Positions 1 through 12,004 of a stretch of DNA of 64,000 nucleotides are shown piece after piece. A program made the translations under genes and the position numbers. Position 1 is the stretch's first letter, and each line of letters begins with the position of its first letter. Origin of the DNA: Amphibalanus amphitrite (taxonomy: Eukaryota; Arthropoda; Thecostraca; Balanomorpha; Balanidae). The stretch spans positions 310,001-374,000 of the forward strand of contig NW_024881529.1 of NCBI RefSeq assembly GCF_019059575.1. Direction: 5' to 3'. Under the pieces are notes generated by a model. The model searched no databases. It was given only the letters and a program-made list of their open reading frames with translations, and was not told the origin of the DNA.

Positions 1-189
1 TATTATTTTTTTGGGATAGACACCGCATCTACCTACAAATGAGCCGTACTTGAAAACAAATAATAAAACATTATATGCGTTTACTGCCGGTATTTTGTGA
101 TAAGATTACCTACTTCTCAGCTTTCCTACGTGCGTAAGCACATGAATGCATGACAATATCTCAGCCACCACCCGTATTGACATTTTCGT

Positions 190-844
190 AGCGGCTGTCG
201 TAGAAAGGGGGAGGGGTCGATCGAAATCCCAGCTGCTTGGTGCCTGACCGAGCTCGATCTTTCTTGGAGGAGGGGGGGGGACGTGGACATTGTTTGTGAA
301 AAGAGGAACCAGTTGTGTCTAGGTCATTACGTGACCTACCACGTTAGGTCACTGACCCAAATGTTTGTAAAATTTAAACTTCTTAGAAGTTTTTTTTTAG
401 GTGAGATTTGTGTGTTTCTTTTCAGGGTCCTGATTTCGAGTTTCCGTTTGCGCTGTTCAAAGACATTTGATTCTTGTTTTGGGGTAGGTCGGGTCAGGTA
501 AGGAGAGTCAACCATCAGACGTCCAGCCGGCTATCCAACGTAGGTGGGCCTCTCATCATGAACACCAAGAATAATTATCAAATGTTCGACGTGTGCAAAA
601 TTAGTTATGAGCTCCAAAAATGCGCTAATAGTCGTTAAAGTAAAAGGCAGCCGGGATCACCAAAAATCATTGCCCTTGGCTTGACCTTCACGTGACCCAG
701 AAATCACAAGGTCATGTCAATTTCTGCATCATGTAATGTTCAGGGCAGGTGAAAAAAGATCAAATCGAGGGTACTGATAGTTTCGTTGCGATCCGTCGTT
801 TTTTTACGCGAGTTATTCACGAAAAAAAACTGTAAGTGCGAGGG
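190..844 (+). mobile_element. Old remnant of the TTAA / AGGTCA element family
   Basis: The segment carries diverged half-sites (GTGACCTACC, TTAGGTCACTGACC, GGTCGGGTCAGG, TTGACCTTCACGTGACC) and a closing block CGTCGTTTTTTTACGCG followed by GTGCGAGGGTTGA. This is the right-end layout of the intact elements, with the G-run lost. The left limit, near GGGGGAGGGGTCGATCG, is a guess. A related old copy lies near 17.2 kb and shares the GGTAGGTCNGGTCAGGTAAG stretch. No coding potential is seen. Confidence 0.45.
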
Positions 845-1284
845 TTGACAATTGGCATCTAGAGATATGACATGAACTGATCACAGACGGTCTTTTTTTC
901 TGGTTGACTCGGTTTCTCAGATAAGAAAGCTGGTCTTCTGCGATTAAGCGAGTTCGGTCAATATGCAGCGACCGTAAGGATCACCCTTTCTAACTCGAGA
1001 GCTAATATGTCTGCATGACAAATGCTCTCGGGGCAAGGGGTGCGAGGTGGCTCGGTAGTCGGTAACTGCCGACTCATTCTGATTTAACCTAACCATATCG
1101 CATACAGTCTGTTGGCGAAGTTTTAATTAAGCAAAACTTTCATCAATGGGCACATTAACGTCATCTGAAGATACTTGACTCATCGTTCAGTGGTCGCGTC
1201 AGTATTCAGGTAGCGCTTTCATGTGCAATGCAGCAATCAATTGGATGTCCTCTGGGACACCAACTAATCAAAGTCGCGCTGGTC

Positions 1285-1680
1285 TGACATGCCCCGGTTC
1301 AGCGGGCCCCGGCAGACCGGGACGGCGCCTCTTTCTCGCACCTCGTCTGTCGCCGACGCAGTCTCTGTCGCCGCCGACGCAGTCGCCGCCGCGTCCGACG
1401 ATCCCCTTGCACCGCTCGGCCGGCTGCGTTCAGTCGGGACGTCGACCGCCGGGGTGGACGGACGGGACAGCGGGCGACTCTGCCGACTGCGGGCCCTGTC
1501 TGCTCCGTGCTGAGACGGACAGAGTTACGCCGCGTGTCAGAGGTCAGTCAGGTCAGTTCCTGTTCCACCCCGCTCCGCGCCGCTGCCGGTAAAGTCCGGC
1601 CGTCGGCTGGAGTCGATCCCGGGTCGGCGCCGGCAGGTCGGCAGCGCCGTCCCGCGCGTGCAGACCGAGTGGCAAGGTCG
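1285..1680. other. GC- and CpG-rich stretch, possible promoter or 5' region
   Basis: The stretch is strongly CpG-rich, with repeated GCCGACGCAGTC-type words. It lies upstream of the receptor exon, with similar GC-rich blocks at about 2.10-2.30 and 2.49-2.93 kb. Open frames here look like by-products of high GC: no known domain and no good start context. It could be an upstream promoter or untranslated exon of the receptor gene, but I see no TATA box or clear splice signals. Confidence 0.3.
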
Positions 1681-1696
1681 ACTGGCTGCCAGTGTT

Positions 1697-2100
1697 CGCC
1701 ATGGGCCGGGCCAGCCCAATGGGCCATGGGCTGGGCTGGGCTACGGGCTGGGCTGGGCCCTCATATATGAAGAATCAATGGGCTGTGGATGGGCTGGGCC
1801 AAGAACTGTAAAGTGGAGTCAGGCCGTCAGGGGTTCGCAACTGAGACAAAAACTATAACTACATAGCTTATTACTGTGCAAGACTCAAACACGAGTCAAT
1901 AAAGCACGCATGCAATGTGCATTGTGCATGCGGCTCGCAAAATATTGTTCTTTGCTACCTTTGGGTACCTGTGTGGTGTCAATAATTTTTAACCCGTTCA
2001 TTTTTGACGGGCTGGGCCGGGCTGGGCTTTGACACTTTTACCATGAATGGGCTCGGGCTGGGCCGGGCTGTGAACCCATGGGCCTGGGCTGGGCTGGACT
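1697..2100. repeat. GGGCT/GGGCC short-motif repeat in two blocks
   Basis: Two blocks (about 1697-1800 and 2009-2100) consist of imperfect repeats of GGGCTGGGC and GGGCCGGGC, including CCCATGGGCCTGGGC. Ordinary AT-richer DNA separates them. They look like one degenerate minisatellite split by intervening sequence. Confidence 0.6.
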
Positions 2101-2636
2101 AAGATTTTGCGGCCCGTGGCGAACACTGCTGGCTGCCGACCGCCGTGGGACGTGCCCCGGCCGCTGTGCGGCAGTCTGCCCCCCGCCCGCCGCCGTGCGG
2201 ACGTGCTCGCTGCCCTCTGTGCTGACCGCCTGCCCTCGGAATATTCACCAGCGAGGACTGTCGGTGGGTGTGGACACTCCCGGCCCCTCCTCCTCGCGCA
2301 AACAGCTGAGGAAGGTGTTACCTATCACCAGGTATCTGAACAGACCCGGAACCCAATCCACTTTGTACACCTGGTCCAAAAACCAGTTATAGTGGTGTCG
2401 TGGTTCGTTGAACGTGCGACCGATTTGTACCGCCCTCCTATCTGCCACTAAATCAAAACTCATCAGACTATCACCTAGTCATCGTTATCCTTGTTGACGA
2501 CCATTCCCACGCAATCTGCACGAACTGTCGAGTGCCGGACCGGACTGAGCAGACTGACGGACACGCTCACCGTCACTTCGTGACGCGCCCCGTGCCGTGA
2601 CGCTCTCCGTGTCGTGACTCTCCCCGCGCGGTCGCG

Positions 2637-2933
2637 ATGGAGACTGTGACGGCGGTGGAGGACCCACTAAACGCCACCAGTGCTGAGGATGGCGGCAACT
2701 CGAGCGCCTACATCGACTACGACGCCGAACAGTCGGTCCAGATCTACTTCTGGGGCGAGCTGGCCACGGCGCTAGTGGTCTACGGGCTGACGTTCGTCAT
2801 CGGCTTCATCGGCAACGTGCTCATCCTGGTGGCCATCACGGGCAACCGCAGGATGAAGTCGGTGACCAACACGTTTCTGGCCAGCCTGGCCACAGCCGAC
2901 CTGACTCTCATCTGCCTCTGTATCCCTGTCAAG
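2637..2933 (+). CDS. First coding exon of a class A (rhodopsin-family) neuropeptide-type GPCR
   Basis: The exon encodes 99 residues from an ATG in acceptable context (GTCGCGATGG). Residues 1-40 form an acidic extracellular N-terminus with two N-glycosylation sequons (N12-A-T and N21-S-S). Residues about 44-68 form TM1, with the family GN signature at G59-N60. A basic intracellular loop follows (NRRMKSVTN, 70-78). TM2 carries the LASLATAD motif, whose D88 is the conserved sodium-site aspartate. The exon ends at CIPVK with AAG|GTGAGA, a good donor in phase 0; the frame reads on into the intron to about 3080. The NRRMKSVTNTF...SLATADL pattern is typical of invertebrate peptide receptors; the ligand cannot be named. 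No TM3-TM7 exon was found, so introns must be long or the rest lies outside. Being a host receptor exon is fairly sure; the subfamily is not. Confidence 0.8.
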
Positions 2934-3252
2934 GTGAGATGCGCAGTGCGCGAGCCTGCGCCGGTGATGAGACCGCCGTTTAAGACATCTCGCGGGTCAA
3001 TCGGGTCAATTGAGAACCCCACACTCTCATCTTGGGAACCTCTTGGGCCCCTCAAAGGCCCTTCGGGCTTGTTGGATTGATCTGTCGCTGAATGTTCGTG
3101 TTCACTGGTGTCGTTACAAATTTTGTCAGATAATAGCTAAACCATTTTTTATCAGTGCCTGCCAGAATTCATATCTCTTCTTGAAAGCGCGAAGAAGATA
3201 TTGCAGTTTGGTCAGTTTTCAAGCAACCTAATCGATTTTGGTACTCTTTTAA

Positions 3253-3931
3253 AGGTAGACTGCCACCTTTTTTCCACAAAACGGTTTTCACTAGAGCTGA
3301 GCCACCTATGTCCCAGACTGAAGTCGGTTTTCCGAAATTCGAACCCGTTTGCGAGAAATCGGAGACCAAAGTTCAGTTTGATGCCATTTTTTTTAGTCTA
3401 AGAAAACCGACATCTCTACTGTTTATCGATAACTTTGAAACATGAATGTTCTTATCTTTTGGTAAATATATGTCAAAACTTTGATTGTTTCGAGATCAGA
3501 GAAGAATTTTGGAGTGTCAAAATAAAAGTTAAACTTATATATTCAGTAGTTCATTTTTTTCCAAAAAAGTGTGGGAAATGGGGTTTAACATGGGCCAGAC
3601 CCATTCCAAATGAGCCATGATTTTTAAATGTTTTACGAACTTAAATGCAAAATAAATTAAACATGGCCAATTTCTTATGAAATCATATATTAGTAAATCA
3701 TAAAATACCTTACTTTTTCAAATAAAATGTAATAATCTTATGACCTTGAAGTCTAGTGATGTGTAAACATTGTCGCTAGACATTACCCGATTGATAATTG
3801 TATGATAATCGACAATTTTTTTCGCGATTCACGTGATGATACTTTGTCAGGTGAATTCTAAAATTTTGTTTTGTCCAGGCAATAAATCATAGGCCGATCT
3901 GAGAAAACTTTTTGAAGGTGGCAGTCTTCCT
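3253..3931. mobile_element. Non-autonomous TIR element (MITE) with TTAA duplication
   Basis: TTAA precedes the left end AGGTAGACTGCCACCTT, and the right end AAGGTGGCAGTCTTCCT is followed by TTAA. The ends are near-perfect inverted repeats of 17 bp. The interior (679 bp) is AT-rich with no credible coding frame. The copies at 49.3 kb and 23.2 kb share the TTAAAGG start and ...CCACCTT- or CACTTTT-type end. It probably sits in the receptor gene's first intron. Confidence 0.7.
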
Positions 3932-3935
3932 TTAA

Positions 3936-5182
3936 CGGGTTTATTCCATGTTGTTGCCTGAACTCAGCCACTTGCGACCTTTCAGCGTCCTCCAATTTGT
4001 ACAGCGATCTAACAGTGTCAGCTATAGTCCGACTACTTCAGAGTCTTTGGGAGAGCTGCTGTAGCGTTATAAGTTGTTTTGCTTATTCCTGCCGCTGCCC
4101 TGCTTCAGTGAATTTAGGAAACTTGTGTTTACTTGGTTGAGGAGCAATAACTTTGTTAAAAAAGTAAGACCTAAACTTCTTTGAAAACTATTGTAAACGG
4201 GCTGAAAGCAATGTTGAGTTTATTGACTATATCCATAGTTCAACAACTACATTTTGCTTTTAAGATGGAATACCTAAGCGAACATTATGTGAGGATAAAT
4301 GATTACAATGAAAACTTACGAAAAATGTTGTGTCATATCAACAAGTTAGCAAATTAATTTACGGAAAAAATCATAGCGAACTGACACCGGTACATTGGCA
4401 GATGGATCTCTTCGTCTTTTACAAAGAGTCCGACTTGTTCATTACTGTCCTAATCAAGAAAAGTCTGAAGATGCAGTAAAAACACACCCAAATTCTAAAA
4501 GTCGTAAAAGATTGGCAAAATATTTCGTCAAAAGATTCATTATCTTTCCAACTGTATTATCAGTGGGCCTGTGGGTATGTACGGCATGGAGCCATGGCGA
4601 GCAGTGAGAAGTGTTACTTACGGCATGACTTCGGGCTCGAAACATATTCGATTAGCTACACGACCACTCTTACCTTAGCTAGACGGAGAGAAACCGAGCC
4701 ATTTATCTTTACGGTTACACTGTCCAATGATGACGTTGTCACAAGAAAACCCGCTTCAATATTCACTCTGTGAAGTCATTTGCTCCGCTGGTCCTTGTTC
4801 CGGCTTTATGTGACCCAATGCTATATAGTTATGGCACGCGCAATCGCCAATCACTAGTAAATAGTTGCTTCTCGGCTACAGAACCGTGAACAACCAGGGT
4901 CCTTTTTCAACAAAAAGATGCCTATATAGCTAATACCGAGGCACACATAGGTTGTACGTGTAGGTCTATTCTGAGTCATAGCGCTCAGCATAATGCTGTT
5001 GTTTAAACTCCGCTCGGGAGAAAAATGAAAGGAATGCTGCCATGAAACACAAAGCTGACATTTAAGGACAGCTTGTCAGAAAACTGACAATATGATTCAT
5101 AAGCACACTTTGGATATGGATCGCAACTGACTGTGGCCTGTCATCTTCATAGTCAACCAGTCGTGCAAGTGTCTCTTTGACG
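3936..5182. other. Gene-free interval
   Basis: AT-rich sequence with only short frames. I see no domain, RNA gene or clear repeat. It is probably receptor intron or intergenic DNA. Confidence 0.5.
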
Positions 5183-5186
5183 TTAA

Positions 5187-6341
5187 CCCGCGCCCCGTTG
5201 GGCTCTGCCGAGCAACGCGCCCGGTTGGGGGGGGGGGCATTTTGCCCCCCCCCCCTAAGATCTCGAGAACCACGCAACATAGCGACAAGCGGTAAACGGC
5301 GTTGGATAGCCCCAACGGGGAACTACCTCGTGACCCAATTTTATTGACCTAGGTCAAACCGATGACGTCACAGGTCAGGTCAAAGGTCCAATTTTCACCG
5401 TTTACAGGCATTTCAAGAAATGCGTTGTAAAATCGAGTAAAATGCATTTCATTGAAAATCATCGATGGGGAAATGTTCTTCAAACACATATTTTGCTATT
5501 TGAGGTCACTGATACCAGGTCAGGTCACAGAGGTCAGGTCACGGGGGGTCACAATATGAAAGTGTCGTGTGATACATGTTTTATGGTCCATTTTACATGA
5601 CAAATGCGATTATGTGGGTTAGGCAGCCTTTGGGGCCAGCTTAGGTCACGTTTTGGTCAAGGTCAGGTCAAGGTCAGGTCAAATTAGGTCAAATTTCAAA
5701 GTTGATATTTTTGCATAAAATGGGTATCGAATCGATGCAGCTCGTCACGGTGAGTTCAGTGGTGGTCTTTGTTTTGCCGTACGTTGTCTAGAATCGCTAA
5801 AAATTGAGTTCAAAAATTTGACGTCATCATTTTTGAACAGTTTTTCCGCTATAACTTGGCCAAAAAACGAGATATCGATCTGAAATTTGGTATGTATATA
5901 GAAGAGCGCTTGGACTATCACATGTATTCCGGCTTTTTCGAAATTCGGAAAAATTTTGGATTTTTTATTAGTTTTTCAAAAAAATCTATTTTTTTATTTT
6001 TTTTTTGTCAAAAACCAAAAATTTGAAAATCCGAGATAGCAGTTTTGTAGCGCCGCTTTTTGTCTACTAGACCATATAAAGAACTTTGAAATTGCTTGAT
6101 AACTGTAGATTTGGTGAGCGTTTCAAGATTGCATGTTTTTTTGCTCATTTTTGCTCGAACATGACCTCAGTTTGACCTCAATAACTCCTGACCTAAGGTG
6201 ACCTAAGACTTGAAATTGGTGTGAAGGTGTCAAATTGATGCCCGGGAAGGTACTGAAAATTTGGTGCGTTTTCTTGCTATTCAGGAAAAACCACAGGGGG
6301 GGGGGGCAAAATGCCCCCCCCCCCCCCCAACGGGGCGAGGG
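5187..6341 (+). mobile_element. TTAA element A (piggyBac-like, non-autonomous, 1155 bp)
   Basis: TTAA stands on both sides (5183-5186 and 6342-6345). The left end is CCCGCGCCCCGTTGGG, then a spacer, then a second tag CGCCCGGTTGGGG and a G-run/GCATTTTGC/C-run hairpin. The right end, read inward on the other strand, is CCCTCGCCCCGTTGGGGG with the matching GCAAAATGC hairpin. The interior has many AGGTCA/TGACCT words; I count 19 by eye, including two TCAAGGTCA. The left interior block ATCTCGAGAACCACGCAA is shared with element E. There is no transposase and no long frame. Confidence 0.8.
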
Positions 6342-6345
6342 TTAA

Positions 6346-7090
6346 TTGTGAGTAGGCACCTGTTTATGTTCCATAACAATAGAACGCTTATTGCTGTGAA
6401 TGGCTCTGAGTATGTTGGTTGAGGAGTGTTTCTCATGAATTTGATCGCAACGAAATGCTTATCTCGATGACACCGTGGCATCTCTCTCCGACGGTTAGTA
6501 CTCCGACCGACTCACCACAAAATCGTCCTATTTTCATTGTGTTTCGATTCAGCAGCATAGCTTGACTAAAAAACTACTCTGGTCTCAAAACATTTATCTC
6601 AATAGGTACATATTGGGTCTACTTTGTAAAACTGGATAACATATAAAGGACTGTTTACCTTACTGAGAGTGAGTTATGCTATTTTTTTCGACGAATATTA
6701 TCCTCAACTGTTATAAACTATTGAGTAACATTTCAATGTTCATTTTCCTTTCGGCATACGTGTGAAACAACGCATCATGCTATTTTCCTCCGGACCCTTT
6801 TTACTATGCACTTTGCAATGGCTTTGTTTTTAACAGCTAATTCCGTCCCCGGGGAATTTCCAGCGTTCAGAGTCAATCCCGAATCCAAGGCCGGCTCATC
6901 AAATATTGTCACAGGGAAACCAACAGTTGTCGGCGGCTCCGATGTGTATCACACCATATTGTTCTGTATTATATTGACGGAACATGGTCGTGTTTGCGCA
7001 GGAAACACGTTTTTTTTTCGGAGGCGCTCGTGATAGATGATTACGATCATCCACAGAAGTATGGATAAAGCCACCCGCTAATGGCCGGCG
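6346..7090. other. Gene-free interval
   Basis: Mixed AT-rich DNA. Short frames only; no motif, repeat or RNA gene recognised. Confidence 0.5.
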
Positions 7091-7930
7091 AACAATACCG
7101 CGCTGTCGGCTCAAATGAGCCGCAGCGACCGATTCGCCAAAATCGGTGTCTTACCGCTCCTTCCGTCCGGGCGGAGTGACAACAGTAGCCGTACGAGTCG
7201 GTTCGGTAGTTTGCCGCTTGGTTTGCCGTTCGTTGCCGAGGCTCTGCCGCTCGCGACGACTGGGTGCGCTGGTCGAGTGGGGGGGGGGGGGGGGGCGTCC
7301 AGCCCTCCAGCGCACTCCGCAGGCTCGGCGAGTCGTGGAGAGAAATTGTTAACTGTAAAACAGAAGTTCCAAGAGGTGGATGAAAAGACCTCTTCGGTCG
7401 TATAATAGATTCCATTAATTTCAATTACTACTTACTCTTCAGCTGGCTTTGTTCGAGTTTACAACTTCTAGTCAGCACTGAAAGTGCTTTATTTGGTGGC
7501 CGTGAATTGCAACCCAGCGCTAGCATGAAGCTTTAGCACCAATTTCCCCGGGCTCCGAGTCAATCTACCACCAGGCATCGTTCTCGGTAAACTCAGACTT
7601 CAAACCGACCGAAACAATACTTCGGACCGCTCCCGGGCCCACAGCGGAGATGCGGCGGTCTGGACTGTCGGCCGCCGCGGCAGTGCCCTGTCGGTGGACC
7701 CCAGCGCGGTGCCTCGGAAACTGCCGCAGCTGCCGTCGGTGTAGGGATACAATGCGGGTCCGTCGGACCCCCGCCGAGGCGATTGGGCCAGGCTCGTTTC
7801 AGTAACGGCCGACCGGAGGTGGTGCTAACTGGCTGGGCGTGCGATTGGTGGAGGGGCAGCAACAGGCCCAAAGGTCTCACCGAACCCCACACGACTATCG
7901 CTGACTGTTCTTACCCGCGGCCCGGATCTC
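7091..7930. other. Two CpG-rich blocks with a poly-G tract
   Basis: GC-rich blocks at about 7.10-7.33 and 7.60-7.93 kb flank AT-richer DNA. An oligo-G run of about 18 lies near 7280. Open frames on both strands are low-complexity (proline/glycine runs) and are likely compositional by-products. A host CpG island or untranslated exon is possible but unproven. Confidence 0.3.
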
Positions 7931-8301
7931 ACTGATGGATCTTACCGACTGCTCACCCAAGTCTCACCGTGTTGACTCTTACCAACCCGGCCCTATCCGA
8001 TGGTCAAAGAACAGCAGGTATAATTGGGTCAATACCTCAAACATTCAGACGTCTTGCAACTCTGTCTCGGTAAATGACAATCTAATTTTATTCGTGTTTG
8101 CCAGATTGAACTCGGCTGAAGTTCAAGAAGTTTGACAATGCCAATGTCTGGAAGAACATGAATAGGCTGCGATTACATGATTTACCTGAAAACCCTGGGC
8201 ATTGCAAAACAGTATGCAAGTTGATGCGCAAAAAGCTCTGCACGACACATCTCTAAGGTACAACACAAGTTCTCACTGACTCACCTGATAAAGTCAGCTA
8301 A

Positions 8302-8703
8302 AATCCTGTCAGTAGCGACGTCGTACGAGCTCTGCAAACTGACCTAGTCCTACATGTTGGTGGTAACGACCTTTCCATCTTCAGCGTTGACTACACACTG
8401 GACTGCATCGCTGAACTAGTTAAGGCTGCTAGACAGATCAGTAAGGTGATAGACATCATCATCTGCTCGATACCGCAAGACCAATCTAGCCACCGACACT
8501 TTCAGACTATGAAACGTGGCAACTTAAATGATGAGCTCATGCGTTTCTGTGAGGGTGAAAATATCCGTTTTATGGACTTACGGCCCAGACTCGATGAGAG
8601 CAGTTTTCAAGGCTTAGACAGGTCTCGCCTTAATCTAAACAGGGATGGATGTAGAAATGCCTGGCAGATGATGGCAAGTGAGGTAGAAGGTTTTTTAGGC
8701 TAG
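8302..8703 (+). pseudogene. LINE ORF1, C-terminal SGNH-hydrolase-like domain
   Basis: This open frame of 133 codons includes VLHVGGNDLS near its start, the GGND block III of SGNH/GDSL esterases. It ends with RLNLNRDGCRNAWQMM, the usual tail of such LINE ORF1 proteins; in this family the catalytic His lies in this last region but is not obvious here. A stop codon lies just upstream (8299-8301), so the N-terminal part is lost or in another frame. In CR1-type elements the esterase domain is thought to help membrane or RNP handling; the exact role is unsettled. The frame overlaps the open start of ORF2. Confidence 0.65.
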
Positions 8704-8768
8704 CCAACACAGGCAGTCATCTCTCTGTCACTTCTTACCCACAACATCCGTCAGGATCTATCCAAGGT

Positions 8769-11586
8769 GTGTCAACTGATTATAAACGTTTACCGAAATA
8801 TGGTGTGACTGTAGGCAACTTAAATGTGCGCTCCTTAGCTCCCTCTTCTGACCTCATCTCGCACTATGTTAAGCGACGAAAGGTTGATGTTATGTGTTTT
8901 ACCGAGACGTGGCTCAGAAGGGGAGAACCGGACGTTCCGATTGATGGGTTTGTATTAGCCAACAGACTAGACCGGCGAAAAAAGAAAGGTGGCGGTGTAG
9001 CTATTTACTGCCGAAGCAATATCACATATTCAAAGCTCACTGGCCCATCCATGCCTCAAACAAGTAAACTTGAGCTAATCTGGATTTCTGTGCAGTGCGG
9101 TCACAATCGTTCAGTGGTGGTGGGATGTGTTTATAGGCCCCCTTCATACGAGGGACTTAAATCTGATCTTGAAGTACTGGAGCAATCAATCAAGTCATTT
9201 CTGGCAGATGGCAGGCAGGTAATATTATGCGGGGACCTTAACTGTGATCTTTTTCGGCCGGAGCTCCCTCATGTCCGGTCATTGTTGTCTGTAATTAGCA
9301 ATGTAGGCATGCACCAATGTGTTACTGATGCTACTCGAATTACGAGCACATCGTCCTCACTCATTGACATAGTTCTTGTTAGTGACTCTTCCATAGTCGC
9401 AGAGTGCAGCTCTGAAGACTGCATTGTTTCGGATCACAACTTTGTTTCTGTTAAAATTCTGGTAGCTAGGTCTCGAGTGAAGCCTAGGCCGATAACTATT
9501 CGGAAGTGGAGTGGCGTTGATCATGCGGCACTAGCACATGATTTGCGGAACGTTACTTGGTCACCTGTGCTCAATAGTAGTAACCCGGAGAAAGCGTGGC
9601 AGATCTGGCTGGATCTTACTATGCCCATTATTGATCGGCATGCTCCGGTTGTTACCACAGTGATCAAACACAAATCGGGCTTTGGAATTTCTAATGATAC
9701 TAAAAAGCTTATTTGTCTTGCAGCTAAGCAGCTGCGCATTTCTCGCCTTACGAAGGCTCCGTCGGATCAGCTTTTGTATAAAAGATTCCGCCGACAAGTT
9801 CGACATGCAATTTCCTTCGAAAGGCGTACAAAAATTGAGTCCAGCATTACTAAGAATAGATCTAGTAGAGACACATGGAGTCTCCTTAATTCCGTACTGG
9901 GTAAGTCAAGAAGCAGCCATTGTCTTGATGAGACCACAGCTCGCTCATTTAATGAATTCTTCAGCTCAGTGGGGGTTAATATTCAAAACAGTGCTGACAA
10001 CGCAGCCTGTGTAAGTGAATCTATTGCTGTTCCCACAAGAGTGTTGTCTACTAAGTTTATGCTCCAGCCGGTCACGTACTCAGATCTCCGTCACGTTGTC
10101 AAATCGTTGAAAGATAATACAGCGTCAGGTCCCGATGGCTTGCCCACACGTCTCTTCAAATCATTTATTAGGAGTCTCGCCACTCCACTTCTCCATATAT
10201 TTAATTCCTCAATTGCCACTGGTGTCATTCCTTCTTGCTGGAAAACTGCAGAAATCGTGCCCATATACAAAGGCAAGGGTGACTCGGCGTTGGCGTCAAA
10301 CTATAGACCCATCTCACTGCTAAGCGTTGTGTCTAAACTTCTTGAAAGACTCGTCTCGCTACAGCTCAGATCATACCTAGATGAATGTTCAGTGTTATCA
10401 GAGAGCCAATTTGGCTTCCGACGTCACCATTCGGTTGATCACGCCTTAATCACTCTTACGGAATCTATACGGTCGTCAATCGACAAAGGAGAGGTATGTC
10501 TTCTGGTTTCCCTCGACCTAAGCAAAGCGTTTGATTCTGTTGACCATACGCTGCTATTTGAGAAGTTGTGTCAATATGGCATAGAGCATCCATGGTTTGA
10601 AAATTACCTTCACGGCAGGACTCAATATGTTCGAGGCTGTTTTGAGAAACGCGATGTGCTGTCGGGGGTGCCCCAGGGAAGCGTCCTGGGGCCAACCCTT
10701 TTCAATATTTTCGTAAATGATTTACCAATTGCTGCCAGTGGTTTGTGTACCATAACGCAATATGCAGACGACACGCAAATCATGGTCTCTGGCTCACCTA
10801 AGGCAGTAGACAGCATGATAGCCCGCCTTCAAACAGTCACTCGAAGGTTGGCCGCATGGTTCCTGCATCAGTGCATCACGGCCTTGCACTCAACGTTAGT
10901 AAGACCCAAGCTATTATTTTTGGATCGAAAGCATCTCTGAGACGTGTCAAACTCGCAGGAATCGATATTTTCGATACTTGCATTCAAATTAAGTCCTCCA
11001 TACCAAGCCTTGGAGTGATACTGGACGGCTCTCTTACTTGGGAGCAGCATATTACCACTGTGGTAGGCAAATCAATTGGCATGCTGATTAGGCTTAGCTA
11101 TCTTCGTCATATCTTGCCCATTAAGATCATCGTCTTGCTCATTAACACCCTAGTCCTTCCCCACTTACGTTTTTGTATTTTGGTTTGGGGAAGTTGTAAT
11201 TTAACGCAGAGGAAAAGAGTCAGCAAAATAATTAACTTCGCACGTCGCATCACTGGGAGAGAGGCCCACAGCTTAGCATGGCATGGTGATGTTAGCTCTG
11301 AATATCATATTGCGGCACTAAAACTCATTCGTCAATGCTTGCTTTTCCCAGAATGTACCCCACCTGCAATAGTTTCTTTTTCAAGGTACGGCAATCGGAA
11401 CGATCGACGAGGCAATGGAATAATCTTGACCTTGACATTCCGAAAACCGAATATAAAAAGACATCGTTGTCTTACCATGGCTCAAAGTTGTGGAACAGCC
11501 TTCCTTATCATGTACGGAACTGTTCTAAAACCGAATTCGTTAATTACATCCATGACAGAGCGAATCATGGTGGACTGAGTGTGTAA
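8769..11586 (+). pseudogene. LINE ORF2: endonuclease plus reverse transcriptase, two frameshifts
   Basis: The N-terminal part is an exonuclease-endonuclease-phosphatase domain with NLNVRSL, CFTETWL, CVYRPPS, CGDLNCD and a closing VSDHNFV. The reverse transcriptase follows with SGPDGLP, YRPISLLSVVSKLLERL, ESQFGFRRHHS, LVSLDLSKAFDSVDH, SGVPQGSVLGPTLF and QYADDTQ (Y at residue 665). The first break is an 8-bp imperfect tandem duplication (GCATCAGT/GCATCACG, 10865-10880), after which the thumb continues as LNVSKTQAIIFGS in another frame. A second shift lies near a T-rich run around 11375; the C-terminus then reads SLSYHGSKLWNSLPYHVRN, the usual LINE ending. The frame is open upstream of 8769 to at least 8700, so the true start is uncertain. 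Confidence 0.85.
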
Positions 11587-11712
11587 ACATTTGATGTACC
11601 TATGAACATTGTGTATATGTGCGTTGTATGTGTATTGTGTAATGTGTATGCATGAAGATTGTACCACTACCCAACGTAATGCCCACTACTTTGTGGTTGT
11701 CGGGTATACTGA

Positions 11713-11850
11713 AATAATAATAATAATAATAATAATAGCCCATACTGCTCCGTATAAACCCACGCTATTCACTGAACACTTAAGATCAACATATGCTCAA
11801 CTTGGATGAACCGATCAAATGCAATTGCTTTGTATTGTATTGTATTGTAC
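11713..11850. repeat. Microsatellites: (AAT)n LINE tail and a (TTGTA)n run
   Basis: (AAT)n at 11713-11737 is the tail of the LINE. A short GTATT/TGTAT run (about 11830-11850) follows. Both are simple slippage repeats. Confidence 0.7.
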
Positions 11851-11954
11851 AATTATGAACGATCCACATACTCAATTGCGTGGCTAATAGCCCCTTGTCT
11901 CTCGTTAACGCACTCTGTATGTACCTCTAACCGTCACACTGTGCACCTATAAAT

Positions 11955-12004
11955 ACACCGTCTGGACGCAATACACCGTCTGGACGCAATACACCGTCTG
12001 GACG
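11955..12004. repeat. 18-bp tandem repeat, 2.8 copies
   Basis: The unit ACACCGTCTGGACGCAAT occurs twice perfectly and a third time truncated. A second small tandem array with unit like CTGTGTCCGGTCCGGGTCCA follows at about 12128-12190. Perfect identity suggests recent expansion. Confidence 0.8.

Larger units (their letters stand above)
8290..11738 (+). mobile_element. CR1/L2-type LINE (non-LTR retrotransposon), near full-length but frameshifted
   Basis: In order the copy holds the end of an ORF1 with an SGNH-esterase-like domain, an ORF2 with apurinic-type endonuclease and reverse transcriptase, a 3' untranslated region of about 150 bp, and an (AAT)n tail at 11713-11737. A microsatellite tail instead of poly-A, and an esterase-like ORF1, are features of the CR1/L2/Crack/Daphne group; I cannot settle the clade. 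The 5' limit is uncertain and may reach back to about 7.9 kb. I found no target-site duplication. ORF2 is broken by two frameshifts, so this copy should be dead. Confidence 0.85.

Noticed and set aside
1221-1770. Overlapping frames in the CpG-rich block upstream of the receptor exon
   Set aside because: High GC removes stop codons in several frames at once; no domain, no start or splice support.
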